Positions 44,198-52,981 of a stretch of 64,000 nucleotides of DNA are shown here, in pieces. Position 1 is the stretch's first letter; each line of letters starts with the position of its first letter. This DNA is from Microbacterium sp. SLBN-146 (GTDB taxonomy: Bacteria > Actinomycetota > Actinomycetes > Actinomycetales > Microbacteriaceae): NCBI RefSeq assembly GCF_006715145.1, contig NZ_VFMR01000001.1, positions 1,116,001-1,180,000 on the forward strand. The letters are read 5' to 3'. Under the pieces are notes generated by a model, which had not been told where the DNA came from, did not search any database, and worked only from the letters and a program-made list of their open reading frames with translations. The translations under genes were made by a program, and so were the position numbers.

Positions 44198-44931
44198 CCG
44201 GCGAGTTGACGGTCGAGTTCGCCGGCGAGGTGTTCGCGGTTTCGCCGGACGACGTCTTCACGGTGGGTCGCGAAGGGGATCTGTCGATCGACGACAACCT
44301 GTTCCTCCACCGCAACTTCCTCACGATCGAGAACATCGAGGGGCTCTGGCTGCTCTCGAACGTCGGAAGTCGCCTGTCGGCGACCGTGACGGACTCGGGC
44401 GGGCGCGTGCAGGCGTGGCTCGCACCCGGTGCCCGTCTGCCGCTCGTCTTCGCATCGACATCCGTCATCTTCAGCGCGGGTCCGACGACCTACGAGCTCA
44501 CGGTCACGTCGACGGCACCCACGTTCCACGAGAATCTGCGGATCGACGAGACGGGTGACGACGGCCTGTCGACGATCGGCGACGTCCCCCTGACGCTCAG
44601 CCAGAAGCTCATGATCCTCGCGCTCGCCGAGCCCGTGCTGCGCCGGGAGGGTTCGGGGATGAGCGAGCTGCCGACGTCGGGCCAGGCGGCCGAGCGGCTG
44701 GGGTGGACTCTGACGCGCTTCAACCGCAAGCTGGACAACGTCTGCGACAAGCTCGACCGCATCGGCGTCCCCGGCATGCGCGGCGGAGTGCGCTCGTATG
44801 CGACCAACCGCCGCGTGCGTCTGGTCGAGCATGCGATCGCAGCCCGCCTCGTCACGCGCGACGACCTCCCCCTCCTCGACGACGTCACCCTCCTCGCCGA
44901 CCCCCGCGGCCCGTCCCCCGACGACGAGTAA
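44194..44931 (+). CDS. FHA-like protein with C-terminal helical/HTH domain
   Basis: 245 residues, last gene of the operon. The N-terminal 100 residues look like a divergent FHA domain (FTVGREGDLSIDDNLFLHRN, about 23-42; NVGSR in place of the TNGT loop, so phosphothreonine binding is doubtful). Residues 125-245 are helical: LPLSQ-like region, SGQAAERLGWTLTRFNRKLD (about 158-177) resembles a helix-turn-helix, followed by a basic arm RSYATNRRVRLVEH (about 195-208). A DNA-binding output of the kinase/phosphatase module is a reasonable guess. The product is cytoplasmic. I do not recognise a named family. Confidence 0.75.
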   Translation: MTGELTVEFAGEVFAVSPDDVFTVGREGDLSIDDNLFLHRNFLTIENIEGLWLLSNVGSRLSATVTDSGGRVQAWLAPGARLPLVFASTSVIFSAGPTTYELTVTSTAPTFHENLRIDETGDDGLSTIGDVPLTLSQKLMILALAEPVLRREGSGMSELPTSGQAAERLGWTLTRFNRKLDNVCDKLDRIGVPGMRGGVRSYATNRRVRLVEHAIAARLVTRDDLPLLDDVTLLADPRGPSPDDE

Positions 44932-44942
44932 CCCCCCTCTCC

Positions 44943-45003
44943 GCCGAGAAGACCCAAACCGTCGCTCGGCGGCCGGTTTCGGAGCAGTTCGGGTCTGTTC
45001 GGC
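44943..45003. repeat. 61-bp dispersed palindromic element, copy 2
   Basis: Arms GCCGAGAAGAC and GTCTGTTCGGC (one mismatch), preceded on the right by AGCAGTTCGG. Twelve bases after the last operon stop. Confidence 0.7.
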
Positions 45004-45061
45004 GTGATGGCCCCGACGGATGCTGGAAGGTCGAGCCCCGTTGCGGGCCCCGTGCCGATTC

Positions 45062-45122
45062 GGCGAGAAGACGCAAAGTGCTGCGCCGAGGCCGACATTG
45101 CAGCAGTTCGGGTCTTCTCGGC
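45062..45122. repeat. 61-bp dispersed palindromic element, copy 3
   Basis: Arms GGCGAGAAGAC and GTCTTCTCGGC, again 61 bases in all. It forms a doublet with copy 2, 58 bases apart, between convergent genes. Confidence 0.72.
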
Positions 45123-45205
45123 GGAAGGGGCGGCGGCGGAAGGGGCGGCGGCGAAGCGGGCCGTCGGCGAAGCGGGGCCGCCGAAGGAAGGGGGGAGGGG
45201 ATGCC

Positions 45206-45676
45206 TCAGCGGCCCGAGTCGTAGAGGTGGCGGCCGCCGTGGCTCAGGACCTTCACGACGACGCCGCGGCTGTGGAGCTCCGCGACCGTCCGGGTCTCTT
45301 CGTCGATGTCGCGGCCGAGCGCGTGGACATTGGCGACGACGAGAACGTCGCCGCGGTCGAGGCGTCCGAACAAGCGCACGAGGCGCTCCTCCCACGACTC
45401 GAGCGTCTCAGGGGACGGATGACGGAAGCCCTCGATCGGCACGCCGAAACGCGACAACAGGTTGCGCTGTTCGACGACCGGCGGCATGTCGTCACGCGAC
45501 ACGACGAGTCCGACGAGGCGCGAGCCCTCGGGCCGGGCGAGCCACCAATCGCGATCGACACGCAGTTCCGTGAAGCACTCGGGACACTCCGCAGCGGGAT
45601 GCGGGACGGGAATCGCGCCCGTGTCGAGGACCGGATCGGCGTCGCGCGTCGTCGCGGCATCCGTCGCTTCCGTCAT
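45206..45676 (-). CDS. degenerate serine-recombinase (resolvase) N-domain protein
   Basis: 156 residues, soluble. Residues 50-150 align with the resolvase catalytic domain: LVGLVVSRDDMPPVVEQRNL (about 54-73) matches the V-S-x-D-x-Q region with the nucleophilic serine position, and LDRGDVLVVANVHALGRDID (about 106-125) matches the 'pGD.lvv..ldRLGR' block. The first active-site arginine of that block is alanine (HALGR) while the second is kept. No DNA-binding helix-turn-helix follows, and a CPEC pair (about 31-34) lies in an N-terminal extension. It is probably not an active recombinase; a structural or regulatory use is possible. Ribosome-binding site AAGGAG supports the start. Confidence 0.65.
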   Translation of the reverse strand: MTEATDAATTRDADPVLDTGAIPVPHPAAECPECFTELRVDRDWWLARPEGSRLVGLVVSRDDMPPVVEQRNLLSRFGVPIEGFRHPSPETLESWEERLVRLFGRLDRGDVLVVANVHALGRDIDEETRTVAELHSRGVVVKVLSHGGRHLYDSGR

Positions 45677-45734
45677 GTCCTGCTCCTTCGACCCGTCTAT
45701 TGTCGCCCATGAACGTGCGGCCGGGCGACGGTTG

Positions 45735-47456
45735 TCACTCCGCGTCGAGGCGCAGGCGCAGGCTCAGCTCGTCGGCATCCAATTCGGCCAGAGCGTGGCG
45801 CAGGGCAGCCGTGCTGTACGTTCCGTCGGACGAGATCTCGACCAGCCGCGTGCGCATCGCCTCGATCAGCAGAAGCCGCACTTCGAGCACGTCTCGCGCT
45901 CGCGCCGTCGTCTCCTCGTCGGGCGGCGTCGTCAACCGCGAACCCACCCGCTCGACGAACTCCGCCGGGAACTCGCTGCCGTCCAGACGCGTCAGCCCCC
46001 CGCGGTGAAGAGCGGATGCCGCGGCAACCCGGAGCTCCTCATCGATGCGCTTCTGGTCGGCCTGGTCGACGATGTCCTCGTCGCCGCCGTCCAGGCGCAG
46101 CGCCCGGACGACCCACGGCAGAGTGAACCCCTGAAGCGCGAGACTCCCGACCGCGACGAGGAACGCGACGAAGATCAGCAGCGGCCGCTCCGTCGTCTCG
46201 CGGGGGAGCGTCTGGGCGGCGGCGAGCGTCACGACGCCCCGCATCCCCGCCCACGCGATGATCGAGCCGTGCTTCCACCCGAGCGGCGAGGCCTGGTAGT
46301 AGTCGAGGTCCGCGAAAGCGCGGGCGAGCCGCCGCCGCGCGCCCGAGACGCGCTTCTCGTGCAGCGCGGGACTGCCCCGGCGATCTTCGGGCGACGACTG
46401 GGCGAACTCGTCGATGCGCGCCTCGAAGACTTCGAGCCGCTCGCGCTCCTTCGTGCGCGCGCGTCTCGACTGGATCCACACGAGCATCGACACCCACGCT
46501 CCGCGCACGACCAACACGATCCCGAGCGCCGCCGCGGCGAGCCACAGCCCGTGCCAGATGCCGTGGTCGCTGCCGAGATTCGCGTCGAGGATCGACTTGA
46601 GTTCGAGCCCCATCAGGAGGAAGACGGCGCCCTCCAGCACCAGTTCGACGGTCCGCCAGTTGAGTTCGTCCGACAGTCGCTGCTCGGGAGTGAAGCGGCG
46701 TGCGGCACCCTGACCGACGACGATTCCCGCGACGACGGATGCCACGAGTCCCGACCCGCCGAGCTCCTCCGTGGGCAGGTAGGCCGCGAAGGGGACGACG
46801 AAGCCGATCGCGGTGTTGGCTGCCGAATGGCGCACGAGCGCACGGAGCCGCAGCGCCAGATATCCCGTGAGGGCGCCGATCACGACGGCGATGACGGCGC
46901 CCCACACGAAGGCGCCGACGAACGTCCCCGGCGAGAATCCGCCTCCCGCGGCGACGCCCGCGACGGCGACGCGCAGGATGATGAGCGACGTCGCGTCGTT
47001 GAGCAGGCTTTCGCCCTCGAGAAGCGTCGTGACGCGCCGGGATATCCCGAGTCGCTTCACGATCGACGTCGCGACGGCGTCGGTGGGGCTCAGGATGGCG
47101 CCGAGCGCCAGGGCGAGGAGGAAGGGCAGGCTCGGGATGACCGCCATGAAGAAGAACGCGAGAGCGACCGCCGTCAAGAGCACCAGCACGACGGACAGTC
47201 CCGCGATCGGCCGGAAGTCCCGCCGGAACTCGATCGCCGGCAACGAGACCGCCGCCGAGTAGAGCAGGGGAGGCAGGACTCCCACGAGGATGATCTCCGG
47301 ATCGATCTCGGGCACGTCGACGAAGGGGAGGAGGCTCACTCCGAGCCCGAGGAGCATGAGGAGCAGAGGTCCGGCGATGTTGAGCCGCGGGCCGATCGAC
47401 GTGGCGACCGCGATGACGACGATGCCGAGGATGACGAGGACGAGGGGATCGATCAT
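45735..47456 (-). CDS. CPA1-family Na+/H+ antiporter
   Basis: 573 residues. Exchanges sodium or potassium for protons at the inner membrane for pH and salt control. About twelve membrane helices in residues 1-400, a hydrophilic insert (about 305-365) and a soluble C-terminal tail (about 455-573). The ion-binding region shows ILSPTDAVATSIVKRLGISR (about 111-130) and LEGESLLNDATSLIILR (about 136-152), the acidic signature of NhaP/YjcE-type CPA1 carriers. GAGGGG six bases before the ATG serves as ribosome-binding site. Single-gene unit. Confidence 0.93.
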   Translation of the reverse strand: MIDPLVLVILGIVVIAVATSIGPRLNIAGPLLLMLLGLGVSLLPFVDVPEIDPEIILVGVLPPLLYSAAVSLPAIEFRRDFRPIAGLSVVLVLLTAVALAFFFMAVIPSLPFLLALALGAILSPTDAVATSIVKRLGISRRVTTLLEGESLLNDATSLIILRVAVAGVAAGGGFSPGTFVGAFVWGAVIAVVIGALTGYLALRLRALVRHSAANTAIGFVVPFAAYLPTEELGGSGLVASVVAGIVVGQGAARRFTPEQRLSDELNWRTVELVLEGAVFLLMGLELKSILDANLGSDHGIWHGLWLAAAALGIVLVVRGAWVSMLVWIQSRRARTKERERLEVFEARIDEFAQSSPEDRRGSPALHEKRVSGARRRLARAFADLDYYQASPLGWKHGSIIAWAGMRGVVTLAAAQTLPRETTERPLLIFVAFLVAVGSLALQGFTLPWVVRALRLDGGDEDIVDQADQKRIDEELRVAAASALHRGGLTRLDGSEFPAEFVERVGSRLTTPPDEETTARARDVLEVRLLLIEAMRTRLVEISSDGTYSTAALRHALAELDADELSLRLRLDAE

Positions 47457-47644
47457 CGCCGCCCCCTCGGATCCTGCTGCGGGGTTCCCGGCTCGACGAC
47501 GGAGAGCGGCGAAGTCATGGCACTGAGCCTATTGCCGACGCGGAGGGCCTATTGCCCCGTGCGGATGCCGGGAGCACGACTCCGATCTGCCGCGTGACCG
47601 CACGATTTCCCGGCCGTGAGGTCTGCGGCGCGATACCGTGAGGC

Positions 47645-48517
47645 ATGACCTTCAACGACAACGCGCGCGTCGGGGGGAATACCGCCAAACGGCGCGGCGC
47701 CGGCGTCGCCGTGGCCGGCGGTGGGCTCGTCGGAATCGGGGCGATCGCCGTGCTGCTCCTGAACCTCTTCACGGGGCAGGACTTCTCCAGCATCCTGAGC
47801 GGGGGCGGCGTTCCCGGAGGCAGCTCGTCCGAGGGGACCGTCATCGAGAACTGCGAGACGGGTGCCGATGCGAACGAGCGCGATGATTGCCGCCTGGCTG
47901 CGGCATCCGTCGCGATCGACCAGTTCTGGCAGCAGAACGTGCAGGATTATCGCGCCCCGCAGCTCATCATCGTCGACGGTCAGACCCCGACGCGATGCGG
48001 CACGGCGTCGAACGCGACGGGTCCCTTCTACTGCCCACCCGAAGAGACGGTCTATGTCGACCCCACCTTCTTCGGCCTCCTGCGAGAGCGCTTCGGCGCG
48101 TCGGCCGGTCCGCTCGCCCAGCTCTACGTGCTCGCGCACGAGTACGGACATCACGTGCAACAGATCGTCGGCATCATGGACAGCTACCCCAACAACGGCA
48201 CGGGCCCCGAGAGCAACGGTGTGCGGACGGAGCTGCAGGCCGACTGCTTCGCGGGAGCATGGGTGGGCGACATGACGGAGCAGGTCGACGAGAACGGCAC
48301 TCCCTTCCTGCAGGCGCCGACCGACGCGGAGATCCGTGACGCGCTGGATGCCGCGGGCACGGTCGGAGACGACCACATCCAGGAGTCGCAGGGTGGCTTC
48401 GCCAATCCTGAAACGTGGACGCACGGGTCGAGCGAACAGCGCCAACGCTGGTTCCATGCCGGATACGAAGGCGGTGTGGACGTGTGCGACACGTTCGCGC
48501 GAGGAGTCCAGCTGTGA
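47645..48517 (+). CDS. YpfJ-type neutral zinc metallopeptidase, membrane-anchored
   Basis: 290 residues. N-terminal cytoplasmic segment, one membrane helix (GVAVAGGGLVGIGAIAVLLL, about 20-39), then an extracytoplasmic peptidase domain of family PF04228. The zinc motif HEYGHHVQ (about 163-170) and the downstream LQADCFAGAWVGD (about 198-210) hold the ligands and catalytic Glu. Substrates are unknown. The stop overlaps the start of the proline iminopeptidase gene, so the two are made together, perhaps as a peptide-processing pair on either side of the membrane. Confidence 0.92.
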   Translation: MTFNDNARVGGNTAKRRGAGVAVAGGGLVGIGAIAVLLLNLFTGQDFSSILSGGGVPGGSSSEGTVIENCETGADANERDDCRLAAASVAIDQFWQQNVQDYRAPQLIIVDGQTPTRCGTASNATGPFYCPPEETVYVDPTFFGLLRERFGASAGPLAQLYVLAHEYGHHVQQIVGIMDSYPNNGTGPESNGVRTELQADCFAGAWVGDMTEQVDENGTPFLQAPTDAEIRDALDAAGTVGDDHIQESQGGFANPETWTHGSSEQRQRWFHAGYEGGVDVCDTFARGVQL

Positions 48518-49497
48518 GCGGTCCAGCACACCTCGACGAGATCCTGTACCCCGCGATCGAACCCTACGAGACCGGTGAGCTCATCGCCGGGGAGGGGAAT
48601 CGCCTCTACTGGGAGCAGTCGGGCAACCCCGACGGGAAGCCCGTCGTCTTCCTGCACGGTGGGCCGGGAGCCGGAACATCGACGTGGCACCGGCGCTTCT
48701 TCGATCCCGAGCGCTACCGGATCATCCTGTTCGACCAGCGCGGATGCGGACGCTCGACGCCGCACGCGAGCGATCCGTCCGCCGATCTGCGACACAACAC
48801 GACGTGGCACCTGGTCGCGGACATCGAGCTGCTCCGCCGGAACTTCGGCATCGATCGATGGCAGGTCTTCGGCGGGTCATGGGGGAGTGCGCTCGCGCTC
48901 GCGTACGCGCAGTCGCATCCCGACGTCGTGTCGGAGCTCATCGTCCGCGGCGTCTTCACGTTGCGCAGGTCCGAACTGGAGTGGTTCTACGAGGGTGGGG
49001 CCTCGGCGGTGTTCCCCGACGAATGGGAGGAGTTCATCGCCCCCATTCCCGTGCTCGAGCGCGGGCACCTCATCGAGGCCTACCATCGGCGCCTCGTGGA
49101 CCCCGACCCTGCCGTGCACGTGCCTGCCGGCATCGCGTGGTCGAAGTGGGAGGCATCGACGCTCACGCTCCGTCCTGACCCCGACCTCGTCGCCGGGATG
49201 ACGGAGCCTGTCGCCGCGACGGCCTTCGCCCGGATCGAGAACCACTACTTCCTCCACGGCGGATGGTTCGACGAAGGGCAGCTGATCGCGAAGGCCGGCG
49301 TGCTCCGCGACATCCCCGGAACGATCGTCCAAGGTCGCTACGACATGTGCACGCCCGCCATGACGGCGTGGGATCTTCACCGCGCATGGCCGGAGGCCGA
49401 GTTCGTGATGGTTCCGGATGCCGGTCACGCGGCCTTCGAACCGGGGATCGCCCATGCCCTCCGCGCCGCGACGGATCGGTTCGCCGACGGCGAGTGA
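48514..49497 (+). CDS. pip: proline iminopeptidase
   Basis: 327-residue cytoplasmic serine peptidase (S33) that removes N-terminal proline from peptides. HGGPGAGTSTWHRRFFDPER (about residues 49-68) and DQRGCGRSTPH (about 77-87) are S33 hallmarks, GGSWGSALALAYAQ (about 119-132) is the nucleophile elbow, with the acid in QGRYDMCTP (Asp near 275) and the base in DAGHAAFEPG (His near 305). The start GTG overlaps the metallopeptidase stop by four bases. Confidence 0.94.
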   Translation: MSGPAHLDEILYPAIEPYETGELIAGEGNRLYWEQSGNPDGKPVVFLHGGPGAGTSTWHRRFFDPERYRIILFDQRGCGRSTPHASDPSADLRHNTTWHLVADIELLRRNFGIDRWQVFGGSWGSALALAYAQSHPDVVSELIVRGVFTLRRSELEWFYEGGASAVFPDEWEEFIAPIPVLERGHLIEAYHRRLVDPDPAVHVPAGIAWSKWEASTLTLRPDPDLVAGMTEPVAATAFARIENHYFLHGGWFDEGQLIAKAGVLRDIPGTIVQGRYDMCTPAMTAWDLHRAWPEAEFVMVPDAGHAAFEPGIAHALRAATDRFADGE

Positions 49498-49553
49498 GTT
49501 ATCCACAGGCGTTCTGATCGCCGGGATCGACGGAGTGTACAATCCGTGACGTA

Positions 49554-49567
49554 TAGACGTGCGTCTA
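49554..49567. promoter_or_regulatory. palindrome TAGACGTGCGTCTA upstream of the AraC gene
   Basis: Six-base arms TAGACG / CGTCTA around TG, 40 bases before the ATG. The right arm runs into TAGTAT, a possible -10 box, and CGTGCGTCT is repeated 14 bases on. Placement suggests autoregulation or control by another dimeric protein. Confidence 0.5.
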
Positions 49568-49607
49568 GTATCGTGCGTCTGCACTGTCGAGTCTGGGGGG
49601 ACGACGC

Positions 49608-50654
49608 ATGAGTGGAGTTCTACGCGAAGCGGTCGGTGGCGTCGTCGACGTCGACCCGCGCGTGACGGAAGAGTGGATCGCTGCGCTCGACGGGCGGAGT
49701 CCGGCGGCGCAGGGGCTCATCGAGCACGCGCGCGCACACCCGGGCCGCGTCATCGGCACGGCGCCGATTCCGGGCAGGGTGGATCCGGCGCACGCCCGCG
49801 CCACGGCATCCGTCCTGACGGTCGCTCTCGGCGACGTGCGCCTGTCTTCGGGACGTGGAGGAGCGGCGTCGTGGTCGATCCCCGCGTCCGAGGAGCCGTC
49901 CGTGCTCTTCGTCGCACCGTTGCGCGGTCGGCTTCGCGTACGCCGGGGCGACCAGGTCGTGCTGCTCGCTCCGCCCTCGGTGGGCTTCGTCACGGATGAT
50001 ATGGACGTCGTGATCGACGGCTCGGGAGACGAGGTCCAGTTGCTCGTCGCGATGGTTCCCGTGGAGCGGATGCGAGGGCTGGCGCGCGAGCTCGCGCTGC
50101 GAGGGCCGACGATGTCGGCGTCGTCACCCGAACAGCGCGCGACGATCTCGTACCTCGGCACCCTGCTTATCGCGGGTCTCGTCGACGAGCAACCCCCGTC
50201 GAGCGGATGCGACGACACCGTGGCGACCCTCGTCAGCGCTCTCGCCGAGTCGACCCTCGCCGCTGCGGGACGACGATCACGGGCCACGGAAGTGCGCCAG
50301 GCGGCGCTGCGGAGCATCGACAGGCACCACCGGGAATCGACGTTCGGAGTCGACGAGATCGCGCGCGAACTCCATATGTCGCGCCGGCAGCTCTACCGGG
50401 CCTTCCCCGATGCGGGCGGGATCGCCGGGATGATCGCCCAGCGACGCCTCCAGACCGCCGAGCGCCTCATGCGCGATCAGCCCGGCCTGCAGTTGAGCGA
50501 AGTGGCGGCGCGTTCGGGCTTCTCGACGCCGGGGGTCATGCGCGGTCACTTCCGTCGCGTCTTCGGCACCACTCCGGGGCGTCATCGCGACGGCGGTCAG
50601 GAACGCGAAAGCAGCGTCATGAGCGCTATGCCGATGTCGCTCGTCGAAGAGTGA
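49608..50654 (+). CDS. AraC family transcriptional regulator
   Basis: 348 residues. An N-terminal cupin-like sensing region (about 55-200), then the two-helix-turn-helix AraC domain (about 225-335): FGVDEIARELHMSRRQLYRA (about 244-263) is the first and LQLSEVAARSGFSTPGVMRG (about 297-316) the second, followed by HFRRVFGTTPGRHR. The ligand is not predictable. It is convergent with the TetR gene (11 bases between stops) and has a palindrome in its promoter. No adjacent catabolic gene runs with it, so its target may be elsewhere. Confidence 0.9.
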   Translation: MSGVLREAVGGVVDVDPRVTEEWIAALDGRSPAAQGLIEHARAHPGRVIGTAPIPGRVDPAHARATASVLTVALGDVRLSSGRGGAASWSIPASEEPSVLFVAPLRGRLRVRRGDQVVLLAPPSVGFVTDDMDVVIDGSGDEVQLLVAMVPVERMRGLARELALRGPTMSASSPEQRATISYLGTLLIAGLVDEQPPSSGCDDTVATLVSALAESTLAAAGRRSRATEVRQAALRSIDRHHRESTFGVDEIARELHMSRRQLYRAFPDAGGIAGMIAQRRLQTAERLMRDQPGLQLSEVAARSGFSTPGVMRGHFRRVFGTTPGRHRDGGQERESSVMSAMPMSLVEE

Positions 50655-50665
50655 GGCGCTCTCGA

Positions 50666-51334
50666 TCACGGAGTCGTCTGTGCGCGGAGGTGCTCGCCGG
50701 CCTCGAGCCACGGGGCGAGGCCCCTGTCGGTGAGGTCTCGGAGCACATCCTCGGAGTCGGCGACGCCGATCGAGTGCAAGACGGCGTGGGCAAGGCGGAG
50801 GGGTGGCGTGTCGGGGCGATCCGGCGTTCGCGCCCGAACGATCCACGATCCGATCATGCTCGCGAGGATGTCCTCCGCGGCCTGTCCGACGTCGGTGTCC
50901 GAAGCGATCTCACCGTCGATGCGTGCTTCGTCGAGCGAAGCGGCGTACGCCGTGATGAGGTCGTCGAAGACCCTCGGCACCTCGAACGGGAGCGCACCGG
51001 ACATCACGATGAGCGACGTGCCCGCCGTGAACACCGGGTCGGTGCGTCCCCGCGACGTCGTGCGTGCCAGCAGCGTGAGCAGGGCGCGGATGCCGCGCAA
51101 CCCGTCGTCCGCCACACCGGTCCGAAGCTCCCCGTGCGTGTGCTCCATCGAGGTGAAGAGCGCCAGCGCAACATCGCGCTTCGAGGGGAAGTGGTAGGCG
51201 AGCGAGCCCTTCGTCATCCCCAGTCGCGCAGCGATCGACGACAGTGAGGCCCCCGCGTATCCATGGAGGCGGATCTCTGCTGCGGCGGCGCGCAACAGTC
51301 GCTCGCGGGTCTCAGCCGGGGACGGGCGTGGCAC
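50666..51334 (-). CDS. TetR family transcriptional regulator
   Basis: 222 residues. N-terminal HTH: TRERLLRAAAAEIRLHGYAG (about residues 8-27) and ASLSSIAARLGMTKGSLAYH (about 28-47) then FPSKRDV. The C-terminal ligand-binding half is helical and of the ScbR/AmtR-like length. Last gene of an ALDH-GMC-TetR unit; 54 bases separate it from the GMC stop, and it has its own ribosome-binding site GAAGGAG before the GTG. It probably senses a substrate or product of the oxidation pathway and represses the operon. The operator is not identified. Confidence 0.9.
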   Translation of the reverse strand: MPRPSPAETRERLLRAAAAEIRLHGYAGASLSSIAARLGMTKGSLAYHFPSKRDVALALFTSMEHTHGELRTGVADDGLRGIRALLTLLARTTSRGRTDPVFTAGTSLIVMSGALPFEVPRVFDDLITAYAASLDEARIDGEIASDTDVGQAAEDILASMIGSWIVRARTPDRPDTPPLRLAHAVLHSIGVADSEDVLRDLTDRGLAPWLEAGEHLRAQTTP

Positions 51335-51388
51335 GATATCTCCTTCGTCCCCCCACGCCAGCGTAGGTCACGCGCGAGGTCGCCGGTG

Positions 51389-52981
51389 TCACGGCCGGCG
51401 GTCTCCTGCGATGAGTGCCGCCGCGACCTCGCCGACCACGATCGCCGCCGCGTTCGTGTGACCGCGGATGAGCGTCGGCATGACGGAGGCATCGGCCACA
51501 CGCAGCCCGGTCACACCCCGCACGCGGAGGTCGGGAGTCACGACGGACTCGGCATCCTCCCCCATCCGCGCAGTCCCGACGGGGTGGTAGAGGGTGTGCG
51601 AGTAGCGGCGAAGGGCCAGTTCTGCGCGCTCGCCGGGCGTCATCGACTCGCCCCCGGCCGGCTGGACCCACCCCGCGGTGGTGACGGTGCGCAGCGCATC
51701 CGTATCGATCAGGCGCTCGCACGCGGCGAGACCCGCCAGCATCGTCGCCTCATCGACGCCCTCGGCATCGCTCAGGTAGGCGGGATCGATGAGCGGCTGC
51801 GCGTGCGGGTCGGACGAGCCCAGGCGGATCGTTCCGCGGCTCCGGGGGCGCAGGAGGATCGCACCGACCGTGACGCCCTCGGCCGGCGGAGGTGCGAGAC
51901 CTTCGCCGACGTAGGGCACGGGGGCGAAGATGATCTCGATGTCGGGCAGGTCCGGTGGTGCGCCGACGCGATCCGCGACGGACGTCCGGAGGAATCCGCA
52001 CGCTTCCCCCACGTTCGAGGTCAGCATCCCGCGGCGGGACGCCAGGTAGCGCGCGAGCTGGACGACGGACTCCGCGCCGAACAGCGTCCCCCCGCGTGCG
52101 GCAGGCGCGAGGCCCGCGACGAGGTGGTCCTGAAGGTTGGCGCCGACGCCGGGCGCGTCGACGAGCGCCGCGATGCCGTGCTCGGCGAGGTGGTCGGCGG
52201 GCCCGATCCCGGAGAGCATGAGCAGGTGCGGAGTGTTGATGGCTCCGCCGCACAGGATCACTTCGCGGTGCGCACGCACGTGGCGTGTGATTCCGGCGAC
52301 CTCGACGTAGACGCCGGTGGCCCGCGGAGCATCCGTTCCCGAGAAGGTGACACGGCGCACATGCGCGTTCGTCAGGATGCGCAGGTTCCGACGCCCGCGC
52401 GCGGGCCGGAGATAGGTGTCGGCGGTCGACGCACGCGCGCCCCGGCGCTGCGACACCATCGTCTGCGAGAACCCCTGCCCTTCGGGAAGGTTGGCGGGCG
52501 TGACGTGGTGGCCCGCCTCGCGCGCGGCCTCGAGGAACGCGCGCGTGTGCGGCCGCGGATCGCGCTGGTTCTCGACCGCCTGGGTCTCCTCGGTGCGCAG
52601 GAAGTACGGAGCAAGCGCCTCCCACGACCAGGTGGGGCCGGCCACGTCCGCCCACTCGTCGTAGTCGGCCGCGAATCCGCGTACCCACATCATGGCGTTG
52701 AGCGACGACGATCCGCCGAGGGTCTTGCCACGCGGCCAATAGATCGTCCGCCCGTCGAGCGTCGCCTGGGGGACCGTGTCGTAGTTCCAGTCGTACGCGC
52801 TGCGGAAGAGCTTCGAGAACGCCGCGGGAACGTGCAGTTCCAGCGCGCGGTCGGGTGGTCCCGCTTCGAGCAGCAGGACCGTCACGCCCGGGTCCTCGCT
52901 CAGCCGGGCCGCGAGGGCCGCCCCCGACGAACCCGCCCCGACGACGACGTAATCGGCGTCGAGAAGCGAACGCCGGCTCAT
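51389..52981 (-). CDS. GMC-family alcohol/choline oxidoreductase
   Basis: 530-residue FAD enzyme that oxidises an alcohol to an aldehyde. Dinucleotide motif DYVVVGAGSSGAALAARLSE (residues 9-28), GMC signature 1 RGKTLGGSSSLNAMMWVRG (about 83-101), signature 2 GAINTPHLLMLSGIGP (about 243-258), and the active-site pair in YHPVGTARMG (about 465-474) and HTNAAAIVVGE (about 508-518). It resembles BetA-type choline dehydrogenases and long-chain alcohol oxidases; the neighbours cannot separate these. Its start overlaps the stop of the aldehyde dehydrogenase gene by four bases, so the aldehyde product is likely handed to that enzyme. Confidence 0.93.
   Translation of the reverse strand: MSRRSLLDADYVVVGAGSSGAALAARLSEDPGVTVLLLEAGPPDRALELHVPAAFSKLFRSAYDWNYDTVPQATLDGRTIYWPRGKTLGGSSSLNAMMWVRGFAADYDEWADVAGPTWSWEALAPYFLRTEETQAVENQRDPRPHTRAFLEAAREAGHHVTPANLPEGQGFSQTMVSQRRGARASTADTYLRPARGRRNLRILTNAHVRRVTFSGTDAPRATGVYVEVAGITRHVRAHREVILCGGAINTPHLLMLSGIGPADHLAEHGIAALVDAPGVGANLQDHLVAGLAPAARGGTLFGAESVVQLARYLASRRGMLTSNVGEACGFLRTSVADRVGAPPDLPDIEIIFAPVPYVGEGLAPPPAEGVTVGAILLRPRSRGTIRLGSSDPHAQPLIDPAYLSDAEGVDEATMLAGLAACERLIDTDALRTVTTAGWVQPAGGESMTPGERAELALRRYSHTLYHPVGTARMGEDAESVVTPDLRVRGVTGLRVADASVMPTLIRGHTNAAAIVVGEVAAALIAGDRRP

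Noticed and set aside
45206..45676. Active site-specific recombinase with an attachment site
   Set aside because: One catalytic arginine and the DNA-binding domain are missing, and no crossover-site repeats flank the gene.
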